Positions 34,366 through 42,290 of a stretch of DNA of 43,186 bases are shown here, piece by piece (the stretch's first letter is position 1; each line of letters starts with the position of its first letter). Origin of the DNA: Burkholderiales bacterium (GTDB taxonomy: Bacteria > Pseudomonadota > Gammaproteobacteria > Burkholderiales > JAEUOS01). Position numbers and translations under genes: made by a program. The notes beneath the pieces are model-generated. The model did no database searches and had not been told where the DNA came from. It saw nothing but the letters and a program-made list of their open reading frames with translations. The DNA lies in assembly GCA_947473125.1 (NCBI GenBank), contig CANJDH010000034.1, positions 1 through 43,186 of the forward strand, written 5' to 3'.

Positions 34366-34563
34366 ATGGGACGCTTGGACCAAGCCGGCTTCGCTGGCGA
34401 GACGCTGGATGACTTTTATGCCATCGAGGCACTTGCCATGGCCGAGGACTACGCCAAGATCAGTGAGGACCTGGACGCCGCCGACGAGGAGTTGTTCGAA
34501 GACGACCTCATTTCGCTCATCGCGCAACGCCCGAGCCGCCATCAACGGCGCCACGTCGATTAA
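34366..34563 (+). CDS. Small acidic protein of unknown function
   Basis: A 65-codon frame starts at ATG 34366 with a strong AAGGAGA ribosome binding site 5 nt upstream. Its third codon positions are GC-rich like the neighbours. The product has an acidic middle (ETLDDFYAIEALAMAEDY, then SEDLDAADEELFEDDL) and a basic tail (RPSRHQRRHVD). No family is recognised, and there is no signal peptide, membrane helix or cysteine. It lies between the divergent flhB and the convergent cheA. The acidic helix is compatible with a binding partner or adaptor role, but that is speculation. Hairpins lie on both sides. Confidence 0.6.
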   Translation: MGRLDQAGFAGETLDDFYAIEALAMAEDYAKISEDLDAADEELFEDDLISLIAQRPSRHQRRHVD

Positions 34564-34574
34564 GCACCCGTGAT

Positions 34575-34593
34575 GGACGCAGGTTAAGCGTCC
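34575..34593. terminator. Hairpin downstream of the small unknown gene
   Basis: GGACGC (34575-34580) and GCGTCC (34588-34593) pair perfectly around AGGTTAA, starting 12 nt after the stop of the small gene. No T-run follows, so it is a weak terminator candidate. Confidence 0.35.
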
Positions 34594-34602
34594 TCGGAAA
34601 AT

Positions 34603-34636
34603 GGCACTGCGCCCATTTCAAAGCGGGCGCTGTGCC
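34603..34636. terminator. 12-bp hairpin with one mismatch
   Basis: GGCACTGCGCCC (34603-34614) and GGGCGCTGTGCC (34625-34636) pair at 11 of 12 positions around a 10-base loop. It lies just downstream of the previous hairpin. It may be the main 3' end of the small gene transcript, although no T-run follows. Confidence 0.4.
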
Positions 34637-34708
34637 GTCGGGCGCTCCCTGGCGTCGCGGACGTTCCCTCATTTTTGCAATAGCGAAGCGCCCAGAGGAG
34701 CTCCCACC

Positions 34709-34813
34709 ATGCCTCTTGAGGCCATGTACGTCAAGATGCTTCTGCACCAAGGCTTTTCACGGTGCATCCCTGTCCGGACGTTCACCAGATCGAAGGCTCT
34801 CGGCGTAGCGTAA
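34709..34813 (+). CDS. Possible 34-codon ORF
   Basis: ATG 34709 is preceded by AGAGGAG with 8-nt spacing and opens a frame of 34 codons ending at TAA 34813. The translation (MPLEAMYVKMLLHQGFSRCI and on to SKALGVA) matches nothing I recognise. The frame is short and could be chance. The strong Shine-Dalgarno is the only support. Confidence 0.2.
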   Translation: MPLEAMYVKMLLHQGFSRCIPVRTFTRSKALGVA

Positions 34814-34859
34814 ATCTGCGCGAGTGCAAGGTCAGCTGAATTTAGCTGGACAGCGCCGC

Positions 34860-34886
34860 TGCGGTAACCCGTTTCGGTAAACCGCA
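34860..34886. terminator. Possible cheA terminator hairpin
   Basis: TGCGGT (34860-34865) and ACCGCA (34881-34886) form an outer 6-bp stem, with an inner CCG-TTT-CGG stem at 34869-34877. It begins about 20 nt past the cheA stop. It lacks a clear U-tract. Confidence 0.35.
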
Positions 34887-34907
34887 CATGACGATTGATC
34901 GGTCGAA

Positions 34908-36722
34908 TCAATTGCTCCGTGCAACAAACCCATTTCCACCCATGCCCCCACTGCCGAGCAGTTCGTGCAAATCGAGGGCCAGTACCAACATGCCGTCGCC
35001 TGACAAGGTGGCGCCCGAAACACCGCGCGGCTTGAGCCCTTCCAGCGGTTTGACCATGACTTCGTCCTGCCCGGCGACGCTATCGACGGCGAGGATGCAG
35101 CGCCCGCCGGGAACCGACACCACCACGCCCACGTTGGACACGCTGTTGCGGGTTCGGCCCAGCAACTCCGTCAGATACACCACTGGCAGAACTTCGCCTC
35201 GCACACTGATGCTGGAACCTCCGGCGACAGTCTGGATGATGCTGGCGTCGAGGGAGATGATCTCGCGAACCGCCGACAAGGGGATGGCAAACATCTGGCC
35301 CTCAATGCGCGTCATCAGCACCGGCATGATCGCCAGGGTAAGGGGCAGCGAGATCGTCGTGCGCGAACCGCGCCCGAGCGTCGACTCAAGGTTGATTGCG
35401 CCCTTGAGGCGCTGAATGTTGGTACGGACCACATCCATCCCGACGCCGCGCCCCGACAGATCGCTGATCTGCGACTTGGTCGAAAATCCCGGCAGGAAGA
35501 TCAGCTCCAGGCTGTGCTTTTCGTCAAGGAGGTTGGCTTCTTCCTGCGAAATCAGTCCCTTTTCCACCGCCTTGCGACGCAATATTTCGGGGTCCATGCC
35601 ACGGCCGTCGTCGGCGATCTCGATGATGATCTGGTCGCCATCCTGGCGCGCCGAGAGGCGAATCGTGCCGCGCTGCGGCTTACCCAGGGCAGCGCGCTCG
35701 GTGGTGCCCTCGATGCCGTGGTCTACCGCATTGCGAACCAGGTGGACCAGAGGATCATTGAGCTCTTCGAGGATGGTCTTGTCGACCTCGGTCTCGGCAC
35801 CCTCAATCACCAGCTCCACATCCTTGCCGACCTGGCGCGCGAGATCGCGTGCCATGCGCAGGTATTTCTGGAATACCCGGCTCACCGGTTGCAGCCGCGT
35901 CTTCATGACAACCGATTGCAGATCGCTCACCAGTGTGTCGAGCTGGCCCAGTGCCTGCTCAAAGTCACCATGGGACGCATCCTCGGTCGCCTTGCGCCGC
36001 AGCTCGTCGAACAGGCAGGTCAGGCGATTCTTCGCCAGGCCGATTTCTCCGGACAGATCCATGATGCGGTCGATTCGCACCGCGTCGACGCGCAGCGAAT
36101 TTTCCTTCTCTTTGACTGTGGCGGCGCCGGGGCGGTCAGCGCGGCCGGCCTTGATCGTTGGTGGCGACGATTGCGCCGCAGGTGCGACGGACGCCGCGGT
36201 AGAGTTCGACACTGGATCGGGCAGATTGGTGGGATTAGCCATGCCCGCCGCCGGCGCGTCGGCGCACACCGCTCGATGCAGGCCCTCCCAGTCCACTGCG
36301 AGGGCCTCGGTCGCCGCCGCGATCTGGGAATCGCCTTCCGCAAAGCGATCGATGGCAGCGAGCATCTCGGCTGGGGCGCCATCGATCACGGCCCCATCGG
36401 CCATCTGGCCCATCATGCGCTTCACCTGGCCGGTAGCCGACAGGATGACATCGAGCATTTCCGCCGTCAGATCGAGCTTGCCGCTGCGCAGCTTGTCGAA
36501 CAGGTTCTCGGTTCGATGGCAAAGCTCGACCATCGCGGGCGCTTCCAAGAAACCCGCACCGCCCTTGATGGTGTGGAAGCCGCGGAAGATCGTATTGAGC
36601 AGGTTCGCGTCGGTCGGATGCGATTCGAGATCGATCAGCTTCTGGTCGACATCGTCCAGCAGCTCTCCGGCTTCCGCGAGGAAGTCCTGCAACAGGCCGT
36701 CCATATCACTCAGTGCACTCAT
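34908..36722 (-). CDS. cheA: Chemotaxis histidine kinase CheA
   Basis: CheA autophosphorylates in receptor complexes and passes phosphate to CheY and CheB. The 604-residue protein has an Hpt P1 domain with His50 in FHTIKGGAGF (49-58), a dimerisation domain, an HATPase domain (LVHLVRNAVDHGIEG, DDGRGMD, FLPGFSTK, GRGVGMDVVRTNIQ) and a C-terminal CheW-like domain. Between P1 and P3 there is only an Ala/Pro/Ser-rich linker, so a separate P2 CheY-binding domain seems to be missing. I chose ATG 36722 (MSALSDMDGL). The extension to 36773 would overlap cheZ. It is the last gene of the flhDC-motAB-cheVYZA cluster. No cheW is visible. Confidence 0.95.
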   Translation of the reverse strand: MSALSDMDGLLQDFLAEAGELLDDVDQKLIDLESHPTDANLLNTIFRGFHTIKGGAGFLEAPAMVELCHRTENLFDKLRSGKLDLTAEMLDVILSATGQVKRMMGQMADGAVIDGAPAEMLAAIDRFAEGDSQIAAATEALAVDWEGLHRAVCADAPAAGMANPTNLPDPVSNSTAASVAPAAQSSPPTIKAGRADRPGAATVKEKENSLRVDAVRIDRIMDLSGEIGLAKNRLTCLFDELRRKATEDASHGDFEQALGQLDTLVSDLQSVVMKTRLQPVSRVFQKYLRMARDLARQVGKDVELVIEGAETEVDKTILEELNDPLVHLVRNAVDHGIEGTTERAALGKPQRGTIRLSARQDGDQIIIEIADDGRGMDPEILRRKAVEKGLISQEEANLLDEKHSLELIFLPGFSTKSQISDLSGRGVGMDVVRTNIQRLKGAINLESTLGRGSRTTISLPLTLAIMPVLMTRIEGQMFAIPLSAVREIISLDASIIQTVAGGSSISVRGEVLPVVYLTELLGRTRNSVSNVGVVVSVPGGRCILAVDSVAGQDEVMVKPLEGLKPRGVSGATLSGDGMLVLALDLHELLGSGGMGGNGFVARSN

Positions 36723-36744
36723 GGTATTGCGCTCGCTTTCGTTC

Positions 36745-37506
36745 TCAGAATCCCAGACTGGCCAACAGGTCATCCACCTGCGCCTGATTGTTCACCACGT
36801 CATCCCGCCCCTTGGCATCGATCACCGGCCCGTTCATCCACGCACTTTCCTGGTCCACGCGCTTCTCGGGAGGCGTGCTGTCCAGAAGAAGCTTGACCAG
36901 CTGCGCTTCCAGGTTCTCGGCGACCGCAACGATGCGGTTCACGACCTGCCCGGTAAGGTCGTGGAAATCCTGGGCAAGGATGATGTCGCTGAACAGGGCG
37001 TTGGTGGCCGACACCTGCGAAGGCAGGTTCTTTAGGAACTGCTGGGTCTTCTCCGCGTGAACCCGAAACTCCGCGACGCCAAGCTTTCCGGCAAACACGG
37101 CATCCCACTGCCCGCCGAGCTCGCTTGCGCTCTTGAGAATGCCTTGCCCGATCGCCACGCCTTCTTCGGACTTGTTGAGTGCGGTATCTGCCGCCTGCCC
37201 GGTCAGCTTGGCGATGTAGTCAAGGCGCGCACGCGCGTCGGGCAGCACTCCTACAGCCTGTTCGACCTCCTTGTCGTAACCGAGTTCCCTGAGCGCATCA
37301 TGCAAATTGCGCGTCAACGAACCAATGCGTTCGAAAATGCTGTAGGCATCGCCGACCGTGCTTTCCCGTTCGACGCTACTTGCCGCCTCGTTTGCCTGGG
37401 CCGCCGTTGCGGTCACCGGTACGACCACTTCAGCGCGGCGTGCATCGGCGATCGAATCAAACAGGGCCTCAAGGTCTTCTGCTTCCTGAACCAGTCCAGT
37501 GCTCAT
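36745..37506 (-). CDS. cheZ: CheY-P phosphatase CheZ
   Basis: CheZ speeds dephosphorylation of CheY-P to end the tumble signal. The 253-residue protein is mostly alpha-helical. It carries the catalytic segment AQDFHDLTGQVVNRI (178-192), with Asp183 and Gln187 matching enteric Asp143 and Gln147. The C-terminal peptide NQAQVDDLLASLGF fits the CheY-binding tail. It is somewhat longer than the 214-residue enteric protein. It lies 10 nt after cheY and 22 nt before cheA. Confidence 0.96.
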   Translation of the reverse strand: MSTGLVQEAEDLEALFDSIADARRAEVVVPVTATAAQANEAASSVERESTVGDAYSIFERIGSLTRNLHDALRELGYDKEVEQAVGVLPDARARLDYIAKLTGQAADTALNKSEEGVAIGQGILKSASELGGQWDAVFAGKLGVAEFRVHAEKTQQFLKNLPSQVSATNALFSDIILAQDFHDLTGQVVNRIVAVAENLEAQLVKLLLDSTPPEKRVDQESAWMNGPVIDAKGRDDVVNNQAQVDDLLASLGF

Positions 37507-37516
37507 GCTTCGCCCC

Positions 37517-37906
37517 TCAGAGTTTGAGTCGTTCGATGATCTTCAGGAGTTTCTCCTCCAGAACCGCCTTGGTAAACGGCTTGACGATATAGCCGGAGGC
37601 GCCGATTTGTGCCGCCATCACGATGTCCTCCTTCTTGGCCTCCGCAGTCACCATCAGCACGGGAAGCGACTTGAGCCCGTCATCAGCGCGTATTTGCCGC
37701 AACAGTTCGAATCCATTCATGTTCGGCATGTTGATGTCCGACACCACGAAATCGAAACGGCCACCCTTGAGTTTTGTCAAGGCCGCCACGCCGTCCTCCG
37801 CCTCATCGGCGTTGGTGTAGCCGATTTCCTTGAGCAGATTGCGGACGATGCGACGCATCGTCGAAAAATCGTCAACTATCAAAAATTTGAGTTCGGCTAC
37901 GCTCAT
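37517..37906 (-). CDS. cheY: Chemotaxis response regulator CheY
   Basis: CheY-P binds the flagellar switch to change rotation. The 129-residue protein has every functional position at the enteric numbering: Asp12, Asp13, phosphoacceptor Asp57 ([12 protein letters not shown]), Thr87, Tyr106 and Lys109. ATG 37906 is chosen; the frame could start at a TTG 12 nt upstream. It lies 12 nt after the cheV stop and 10 nt before cheZ. Confidence 0.97.
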   Translation of the reverse strand: MSVAELKFLIVDDFSTMRRIVRNLLKEIGYTNADEAEDGVAALTKLKGGRFDFVVSDINMPNMNGFELLRQIRADDGLKSLPVLMVTAEAKKEDIVMAAQIGASGYIVKPFTKAVLEEKLLKIIERLKL

Positions 37907-37918
37907 GTCGGCTCTCAA

Positions 37919-38848
37919 TCAGTGCGTGATCATGCCGCTCAGGACGCGAGCGAGATCTTCGGGGTTGAATTTCGGGATATAGGCGTCGACGCCGACCTGT
38001 TGGCCCAGCTTCTGGTTGGCCACGGACGACAGGGAGGAGTGCATCAACACGGGAATGCCGTCAAAACGGCGGTCGCTCTTGATATTGCGCGTCAGCACGT
38101 AGCCGTCCATTTCCGGCATTTCCGCATCGGTAAGCACCAGGCTCAGGGAATCACGCAATTCCACGTGACCCGCTTCGGCGCGATCCGCCAGTCCTTGCAG
38201 CTTGGTCCACGCCTCCGCCCCGGTTTGCGCGTACTGATACGGCACATGCATCTTGTCCAGCACCTCCATGATCTTCTTTCGCGCCAGCACCGAATCATCG
38301 GCAAAAAAGATGCCGGTCGGGTTCTTGATGGCGAGCGGTTCAAGCTCTGGCACCACATCCTCTCCAATCACGCTGGCAAGGATCTGCTCGACGTCGAGGA
38401 TCGACACGAGCTTGCCGTCAGGCAATTCGGTGATGGCGGTCACCGACCAGATGGCATGGCCGGCAAGATGCTGCGGCGGTTTGACCAACTCCCAGTCGAC
38501 ACGCACGATGCGGTCCACGTTGGCCACGCAAAACGCCTGCGTATGTCGCGAAAACTCCGTGATGATCATCTTGGTCCGCTCGCCGTCGAACGGCATGTCG
38601 AGGCAGGTGGCAAGGTCAATCACGGGGATGACGCTGCCGCGCAGCGAGATGATCCCGGTCACGCCGGCCGGCGTATGCGGCGTGCGCGTCACCGGCATAG
38701 TGGCGCACACCTCACGAACCTTGAACACGTTGATGCCAAAGCATTCGTCTCCGCCCAGCGAGAACAGCAGCAATTCCATCTTGTTGGACCCGGCTAGCCG
38801 GGATTTTTGGTCAACCATGTTCATTAGCTGAAAGTCGCTGTGGCCCAT
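37919..38848 (-). CDS. cheV: Chemotaxis coupling protein CheV (CheW-REC)
   Basis: CheV joins a CheW-like coupling domain to a receiver and can couple receptors to CheA or act as a phosphate sink. The 309-residue protein has a CheW-like domain (about 20-160, with GIISLRGSVIPVIDLATCLD at 65-84) and a receiver (about 178-309) with Asp184/Asp185, phosphoacceptor Asp241 (VLTDAEMPEMDG) and an IPKF lysine segment. No separate cheW is seen in this window, so CheV may carry coupling here. It lies between motB (40-nt gap) and cheY. Confidence 0.95.
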   Translation of the reverse strand: MGHSDFQLMNMVDQKSRLAGSNKMELLLFSLGGDECFGINVFKVREVCATMPVTRTPHTPAGVTGIISLRGSVIPVIDLATCLDMPFDGERTKMIITEFSRHTQAFCVANVDRIVRVDWELVKPPQHLAGHAIWSVTAITELPDGKLVSILDVEQILASVIGEDVVPELEPLAIKNPTGIFFADDSVLARKKIMEVLDKMHVPYQYAQTGAEAWTKLQGLADRAEAGHVELRDSLSLVLTDAEMPEMDGYVLTRNIKSDRRFDGIPVLMHSSLSSVANQKLGQQVGVDAYIPKFNPEDLARVLSGMITH

Positions 38849-38888
38849 TTATTCTCTCCTTGGAAAAGCGCAGGTCTATGGAAGTAGG

Positions 38889-39857
38889 TCAGCGTGGCGC
38901 CGCTGCTGGTAAGGCGGCAGCGCCAATCGCGGGAATCTGTTGATCGAGCGACGCTGCTCGGGCAGCATCGGTAATGTCAATCGCCGGCCCAGGACGCAGC
39001 ACGGCCTCTGCTGCACGCTTGTTCATGACAATGATGCTGATGCGGCGGTTGCGTGCATCCAGCGGATCTTCCAACACGAACGGCACGGAAGCGGCAAGGC
39101 CGACAACCCGCAGGATCTTTCCCTCGTCAGTTCCGGCAACGATCAGTTCACGGCGTGCGGCATTGGCGCGATCAGCCGACAATTCCCAATTGCTGTAGCC
39201 ACGCTCGCCCGAAGAATAGGGTGCTGCATCCGTATGGCCGGACAAAGTAATTCGGTTCTCCACGTCGTTGAGCGCACGTCCGATTTCGCGCAGGATGTCG
39301 CGCGTGTAATCCTTGACGACGGCGCGGCCACTATCGAACATCGGCCGATTTTTCTCGTCCACAATCTGGATACGCAAGCCGTCCATGGTCAGGTCGAGCT
39401 GGATCTGGTTCTGGAACTGGCGCAGCGTCAGGCTCGCGGTGATCAAGTCCTCGATGCGGCGTTTGAGCTGCGCCAACTTAGCCTGGTCCTGGCGCTCAAG
39501 CTCAGCCTTGGCCGCTTCCATATCGGGCTTTTGCTTCTTGTCTTTGCTGTCTGTTTTCTTGACCTGGCCGGTATCACGCGAGATGTCTTTTCCCCCGCCC
39601 TTTAGGATGCTGGTGCTGTCGCCGCTGCCCGAGCCGCCGGTCATCGCAACCTTTAACGGCGTGTTGAAATAGTCGGAGATCCCCTTCAGGTCGCCCTGGG
39701 TGGTCGATCCGAGCAGCCACATCAACAGGAAGAAGGCCATCATTGCGGTAACGAAATCGGCATACGCGATCTTCCAGGCGCCGCCATGGTGGGCATGCCC
39801 GCCCTTCTTGATGCGCTTGATGATGATCGGCTGTAGCTGTTTGCCCTTTTCAGCCAT
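38889..39857 (-). CDS. motB: Flagellar stator protein MotB
   Basis: MotB anchors the stator to peptidoglycan and carries the proton-binding site. The 322-residue protein has a basic N-terminus, one membrane helix (about 30-50) with Asp34 in AYADFVTAMMAFFLLMWLL, a Lys/Asp-rich linker, and an OmpA-like peptidoglycan-binding domain with LSGHTDAAPYSSGERGYSNW. The YADF(V/M)TAMMAF pattern is the proton-driven type, unlike the sodium-type PomB. It lies 27 nt after motA. Confidence 0.96.
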   Translation of the reverse strand: MAEKGKQLQPIIIKRIKKGGHAHHGGAWKIAYADFVTAMMAFFLLMWLLGSTTQGDLKGISDYFNTPLKVAMTGGSGSGDSTSILKGGGKDISRDTGQVKKTDSKDKKQKPDMEAAKAELERQDQAKLAQLKRRIEDLITASLTLRQFQNQIQLDLTMDGLRIQIVDEKNRPMFDSGRAVVKDYTRDILREIGRALNDVENRITLSGHTDAAPYSSGERGYSNWELSADRANAARRELIVAGTDEGKILRVVGLAASVPFVLEDPLDARNRRISIIVMNKRAAEAVLRPGPAIDITDAARAASLDQQIPAIGAAALPAAAPR

Positions 39858-39884
39858 GACAAAATGCTCCGGATTGGCGCAACA

Positions 39885-40745
39885 TTATTTTTTGCCCTTC
39901 ACATGCGCTTCGAGTTCGGCGAAATTGGGCCGCTCCGTCGAATACAGCACCTTGCGACCGAATTCGACGGCCACTTGCGGGGCATATCCCTGCATGCTGG
40001 CCAACAAGGTGGTCTTGATGCACAACAGCTCCTTGCCGGCTTCTTCGATTTTCTGTTCCATCAAGCCGGCCAACGGTTCAAAGATGCCGTAGGCCAGCAA
40101 AATCCCCAGGAAGGTCCCGACCAGAGCTGATCCGATCATCGCCCCGAGTACTGCCGGCGGCTGGCCGACCGAACCCATCGTATTGACGACACCCAGTACC
40201 GCCGCAACAATGCCAAACGCGGGCAGACCGCCGGCGAGCCGCGTTATTGCTGCCGCAGGCGCGTGAGCCTCCTGATGGTGCGTTTCAATTTCGCTGTCCA
40301 TCAGCGATTCAATTTCGTGCGCGTTGAGGTTGCCGGACACCATCATGCGCAGGTAGTCCGTGACAAACTCCGTCACATGGTGGTCGGCTCCGACCGCCCC
40401 ATGCTTCTGGAACAACGCCGAACCATGCGGGTCCTCGATGTCCTTTTCGATCGACATCAACCCCTCCTTGCGCACCTTCTGCAAGATGTCATAGAGCAGG
40501 GCCAGCAGTTGCATGAAGCGCGCCTTGGTGTACTTGCTACCCTTGAAGCACCCGGCCAACCCCTTCATGGATGCCTTCACCACCTTCATCTGGTTGTTGG
40601 CAATGAATGCGCCGATCGAAGCGCCCATGATGGCGACCATTTCAAAAGGAAGTGCATGCAGAACCACGCCGATGTTGCCGCCGTGCGCGATGTACACGCC
40701 AAACACGCAACTCAGAGCAAGAACCCAGCCGATGATGACGAACAT
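39885..40745 (-). CDS. motA: Flagellar stator protein MotA
   Basis: MotA and MotB form the proton channel that drives rotation. The 286-residue protein has four membrane helices: the first starts at the ATG (MFVIIGWVLALSCVFGVYIA), the second is near 36-50, and the last two are around 170-190 and 205-225. A cytoplasmic loop holds charged residues near VRKEGLMSIEKD. Residues such as Pro in GLPAFGIVAAVLGVV fit the family. I chose ATG 40745. Upstream in-frame sequence to 40841 is not typical of MotA. It lies after flhC with a 209-bp gap. Confidence 0.96.
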   Translation of the reverse strand: MFVIIGWVLALSCVFGVYIAHGGNIGVVLHALPFEMVAIMGASIGAFIANNQMKVVKASMKGLAGCFKGSKYTKARFMQLLALLYDILQKVRKEGLMSIEKDIEDPHGSALFQKHGAVGADHHVTEFVTDYLRMMVSGNLNAHEIESLMDSEIETHHQEAHAPAAAITRLAGGLPAFGIVAAVLGVVNTMGSVGQPPAVLGAMIGSALVGTFLGILLAYGIFEPLAGLMEQKIEEAGKELLCIKTTLLASMQGYAPQVAVEFGRKVLYSTERPNFAELEAHVKGKK

Positions 40746-40954
40746 TGATTCATCCGCGTAAAAAGTTGATCTGGCAACCCGGTACCGACTGGCCGCATTC
40801 CAGATTGCGCCCTCCGAGCTGCTTCGAATCGAACCGTGCAACCCGGGCTAATGGAGAATTTATCAACCCGGCAGCGCAACCCATCTTCACATTAGCCACG
40901 TGATTCCCGCCTTGTTCCCGGTTCGGCGCCGTCTGCTCCCGGGAATGTAGGGCC

Positions 40955-41518
40955 TCAAGCAATGGCCGGTTCGATCAGATGATCCAGTTCGGCATGCTGC
41001 ACGCTGCGCGTCTTTCCGGCGCGCGAAGGCATGTCGCACAAGCCGCACACGTAGCCATTGGTCAGCTCGTAGGTATGGATCACAAAGTGGCCCCGACATT
41101 GCGTACACGGCGTAAGCGTCAGCATGCCGGCGTCAAAAAACTTCAACAGGCGCCACGCACGGGTGATGGACAGCACTTCGGGCATGCCGAACTGTGTGAT
41201 GTGCTCGCGGTAAACGCGATAGGCACGAATCATGGCGTCGACCTCGTCAAGCGCAGACCCGTTGATCAGGGACTGGTAGAGATTCATGTACAGCGAAGCA
41301 TGGATGTTCGGCTGCCAGGTCATGAACCAGTCGGTGGAAAACGGCAACATTCCCTTGGGCGGCGACTGGTGGCGGATTTCCTTGTAGAGCTTGAGCAAGC
41401 GTTCGCGGGACAAGGCGGTTTCCGATTCGAGTACCTGCAGGCGCGCACCGAGATCGATCAATTCACTGGCGACGCGAATCTCACGGGCTTCGCCAAGGAC
41501 GGTCTTTGCTTTTTTCAT
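40955..41518 (-). CDS. flhC: Flagellar transcriptional activator FlhC
   Basis: FlhC and FlhD form the FlhD4C2 master activator of class 2 flagellar genes. The 187-residue protein has the zinc-binding cysteines at 138, 141, 158 and 161 (CTQC and CGLC), the same positions as in enteric FlhC. The start overlaps the flhD stop by four bases (ATGA). It is followed by motA after 209 bp. Confidence 0.97.
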   Translation of the reverse strand: MKKAKTVLGEAREIRVASELIDLGARLQVLESETALSRERLLKLYKEIRHQSPPKGMLPFSTDWFMTWQPNIHASLYMNLYQSLINGSALDEVDAMIRAYRVYREHITQFGMPEVLSITRAWRLLKFFDAGMLTLTPCTQCRGHFVIHTYELTNGYVCGLCDMPSRAGKTRSVQHAELDHLIEPAIA

Positions 41519-41835
41519 GCTGCCACCTCTGTCGCCTTGCCGGCCATCAGGATCGCTGCGTGCATTCTTTCAGCAGGGCGCCCTTCCTTTGAGTGTGAGA
41601 GCAGCAGGTTCCAGACCATGCTGTCATCAAACCGGAAGCGGCACATCAGCATGCTCGATGCGGCCACTTTCAGGATCTGCCCTGCTGTAAGCGAGGCGAC
41701 GACATCGGCAACCTCTTCGGACAAACCAAGACGCAGCAGGGCCTCGGCGCGATCGGCACGGATCAAATTCTGCGCCAGCATCAGGTACGAAAGGTTGGCT
41801 TCACGTATTTCTGCAGCCAGGTGTTCAATTTTCAT
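41515..41835 (-). CDS. flhD: Flagellar transcriptional activator FlhD
   Basis: FlhD forms the ring core of FlhD4C2. The 106-residue product, mostly helical, starts MKIEHLAAEIREANLSYLML and contains LIRADRAEALLRLGLSEEVA and LCRFRFDD-like segments. It is the first gene of the flhDC-motAB-cheVYZA cluster. The region upstream holds palindromic clusters, listed separately. Confidence 0.95.
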   Translation of the reverse strand: MKIEHLAAEIREANLSYLMLAQNLIRADRAEALLRLGLSEEVADVVASLTAGQILKVAASSMLMCRFRFDDSMVWNLLLSHSKEGRPAERMHAAILMAGKATEVAA

Positions 41836-41887
41836 GGTGCGCCTCCGTTATTGGTTGGGTTGGCTGGGTTTGAATCCAGTGACGCCA

Positions 41888-41923
41888 TCTTCCGCTCGGT
41901 GTCGGTTTTACTGAATCGGAAGA
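41888..41923. promoter_or_regulatory. 7-bp inverted repeat upstream of flhD
   Basis: TCTTCCG (41888-41894) and CGGAAGA (41917-41923) are complementary with a 22-base spacer, about 50-90 bp upstream of the flhD start. It could be an operator or part of the flhD leader; no known regulator is assigned. Confidence 0.3.
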
Positions 41924-41957
41924 CGTCTGAAAAACTTGTCGGAAAACCCGTGTGCAA

Positions 41958-41975
41958 ATGCGTACGCATGCGCAT
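41958..41975. promoter_or_regulatory. Nested palindromes upstream of flhDC
   Basis: Three overlapping perfect palindromes occupy 18 bases: ATGCGTACGCAT (41958-41969), CGCATGCG (41965-41972) and ATGCGCAT (41968-41975). They lie about 125-140 bp upstream of the flhD ATG, a reasonable place for an operator of a master regulator gene. No specific regulator can be named. Confidence 0.35.
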
Positions 41976-42246
41976 ACCCCCGCTACCCGGCCTGTGCTGC
42001 CGTCTCGTGTAACAAGCTTCGCACCCTCTTGTAAGGCCAACTCCTACATGCGCGTCAGAATTGCCTACCTTGTTTCAAGGTTTGCGCGCAAGCCGCCTCG
42101 CAAGTCGTTGGCCTGACTAGCAACCAGGCTGCTGCCTGCCTAATCGCCGAATGCCGAGTCAACCCTGATTGAAGCGCACCAACCGGCCTTCCATACCATC
42201 GAATATCGGTACATGTCGCCTGCTAATCAGTCGATTCGCCTTCGCG

Positions 42247-42290
42247 ATGCGCTGGTAACTTGCTCCCTGCATGCACGACAGCCAGCGCAT
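42247..42290. promoter_or_regulatory. 9-bp inverted repeat upstream of fliC
   Basis: ATGCGCTGG (42247-42255) and CCAGCGCAT (42282-42290) pair perfectly with a 26-base spacer that itself contains the palindrome TGCATGCA. It lies about 215-255 bp upstream of fliC. It may be an operator or fold into an RNA structure if the leader is long. Confidence 0.3.

Larger units (their letters stand above)
34564..34907. other. Structured stretch between the small gene and cheA, no confident gene
   Basis: No convincing gene lies in these 344 bases. There are at least four inverted repeats: GGACGC/GCGTCC at 34575-34593, a 12-bp arm pair with one mismatch at 34603-34636, an AGCT-centred one at 34831-34851, and one after cheA at 34860-34886. 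They may terminate the two convergent transcripts or belong to a small RNA. A possible 34-codon ORF is listed separately. Confidence 0.4.

Noticed and set aside
35416-37035. Long open frame (539 codons) opposite cheA and cheZ
   Set aside because: It is a shadow of strongly identified genes and its product is Arg/Ser-rich low-complexity sequence.
37499-38797. Long open frame (432 codons) opposite cheY and cheV
   Set aside because: It is antisense to two genes with all catalytic residues in place, and has no recognisable domain.
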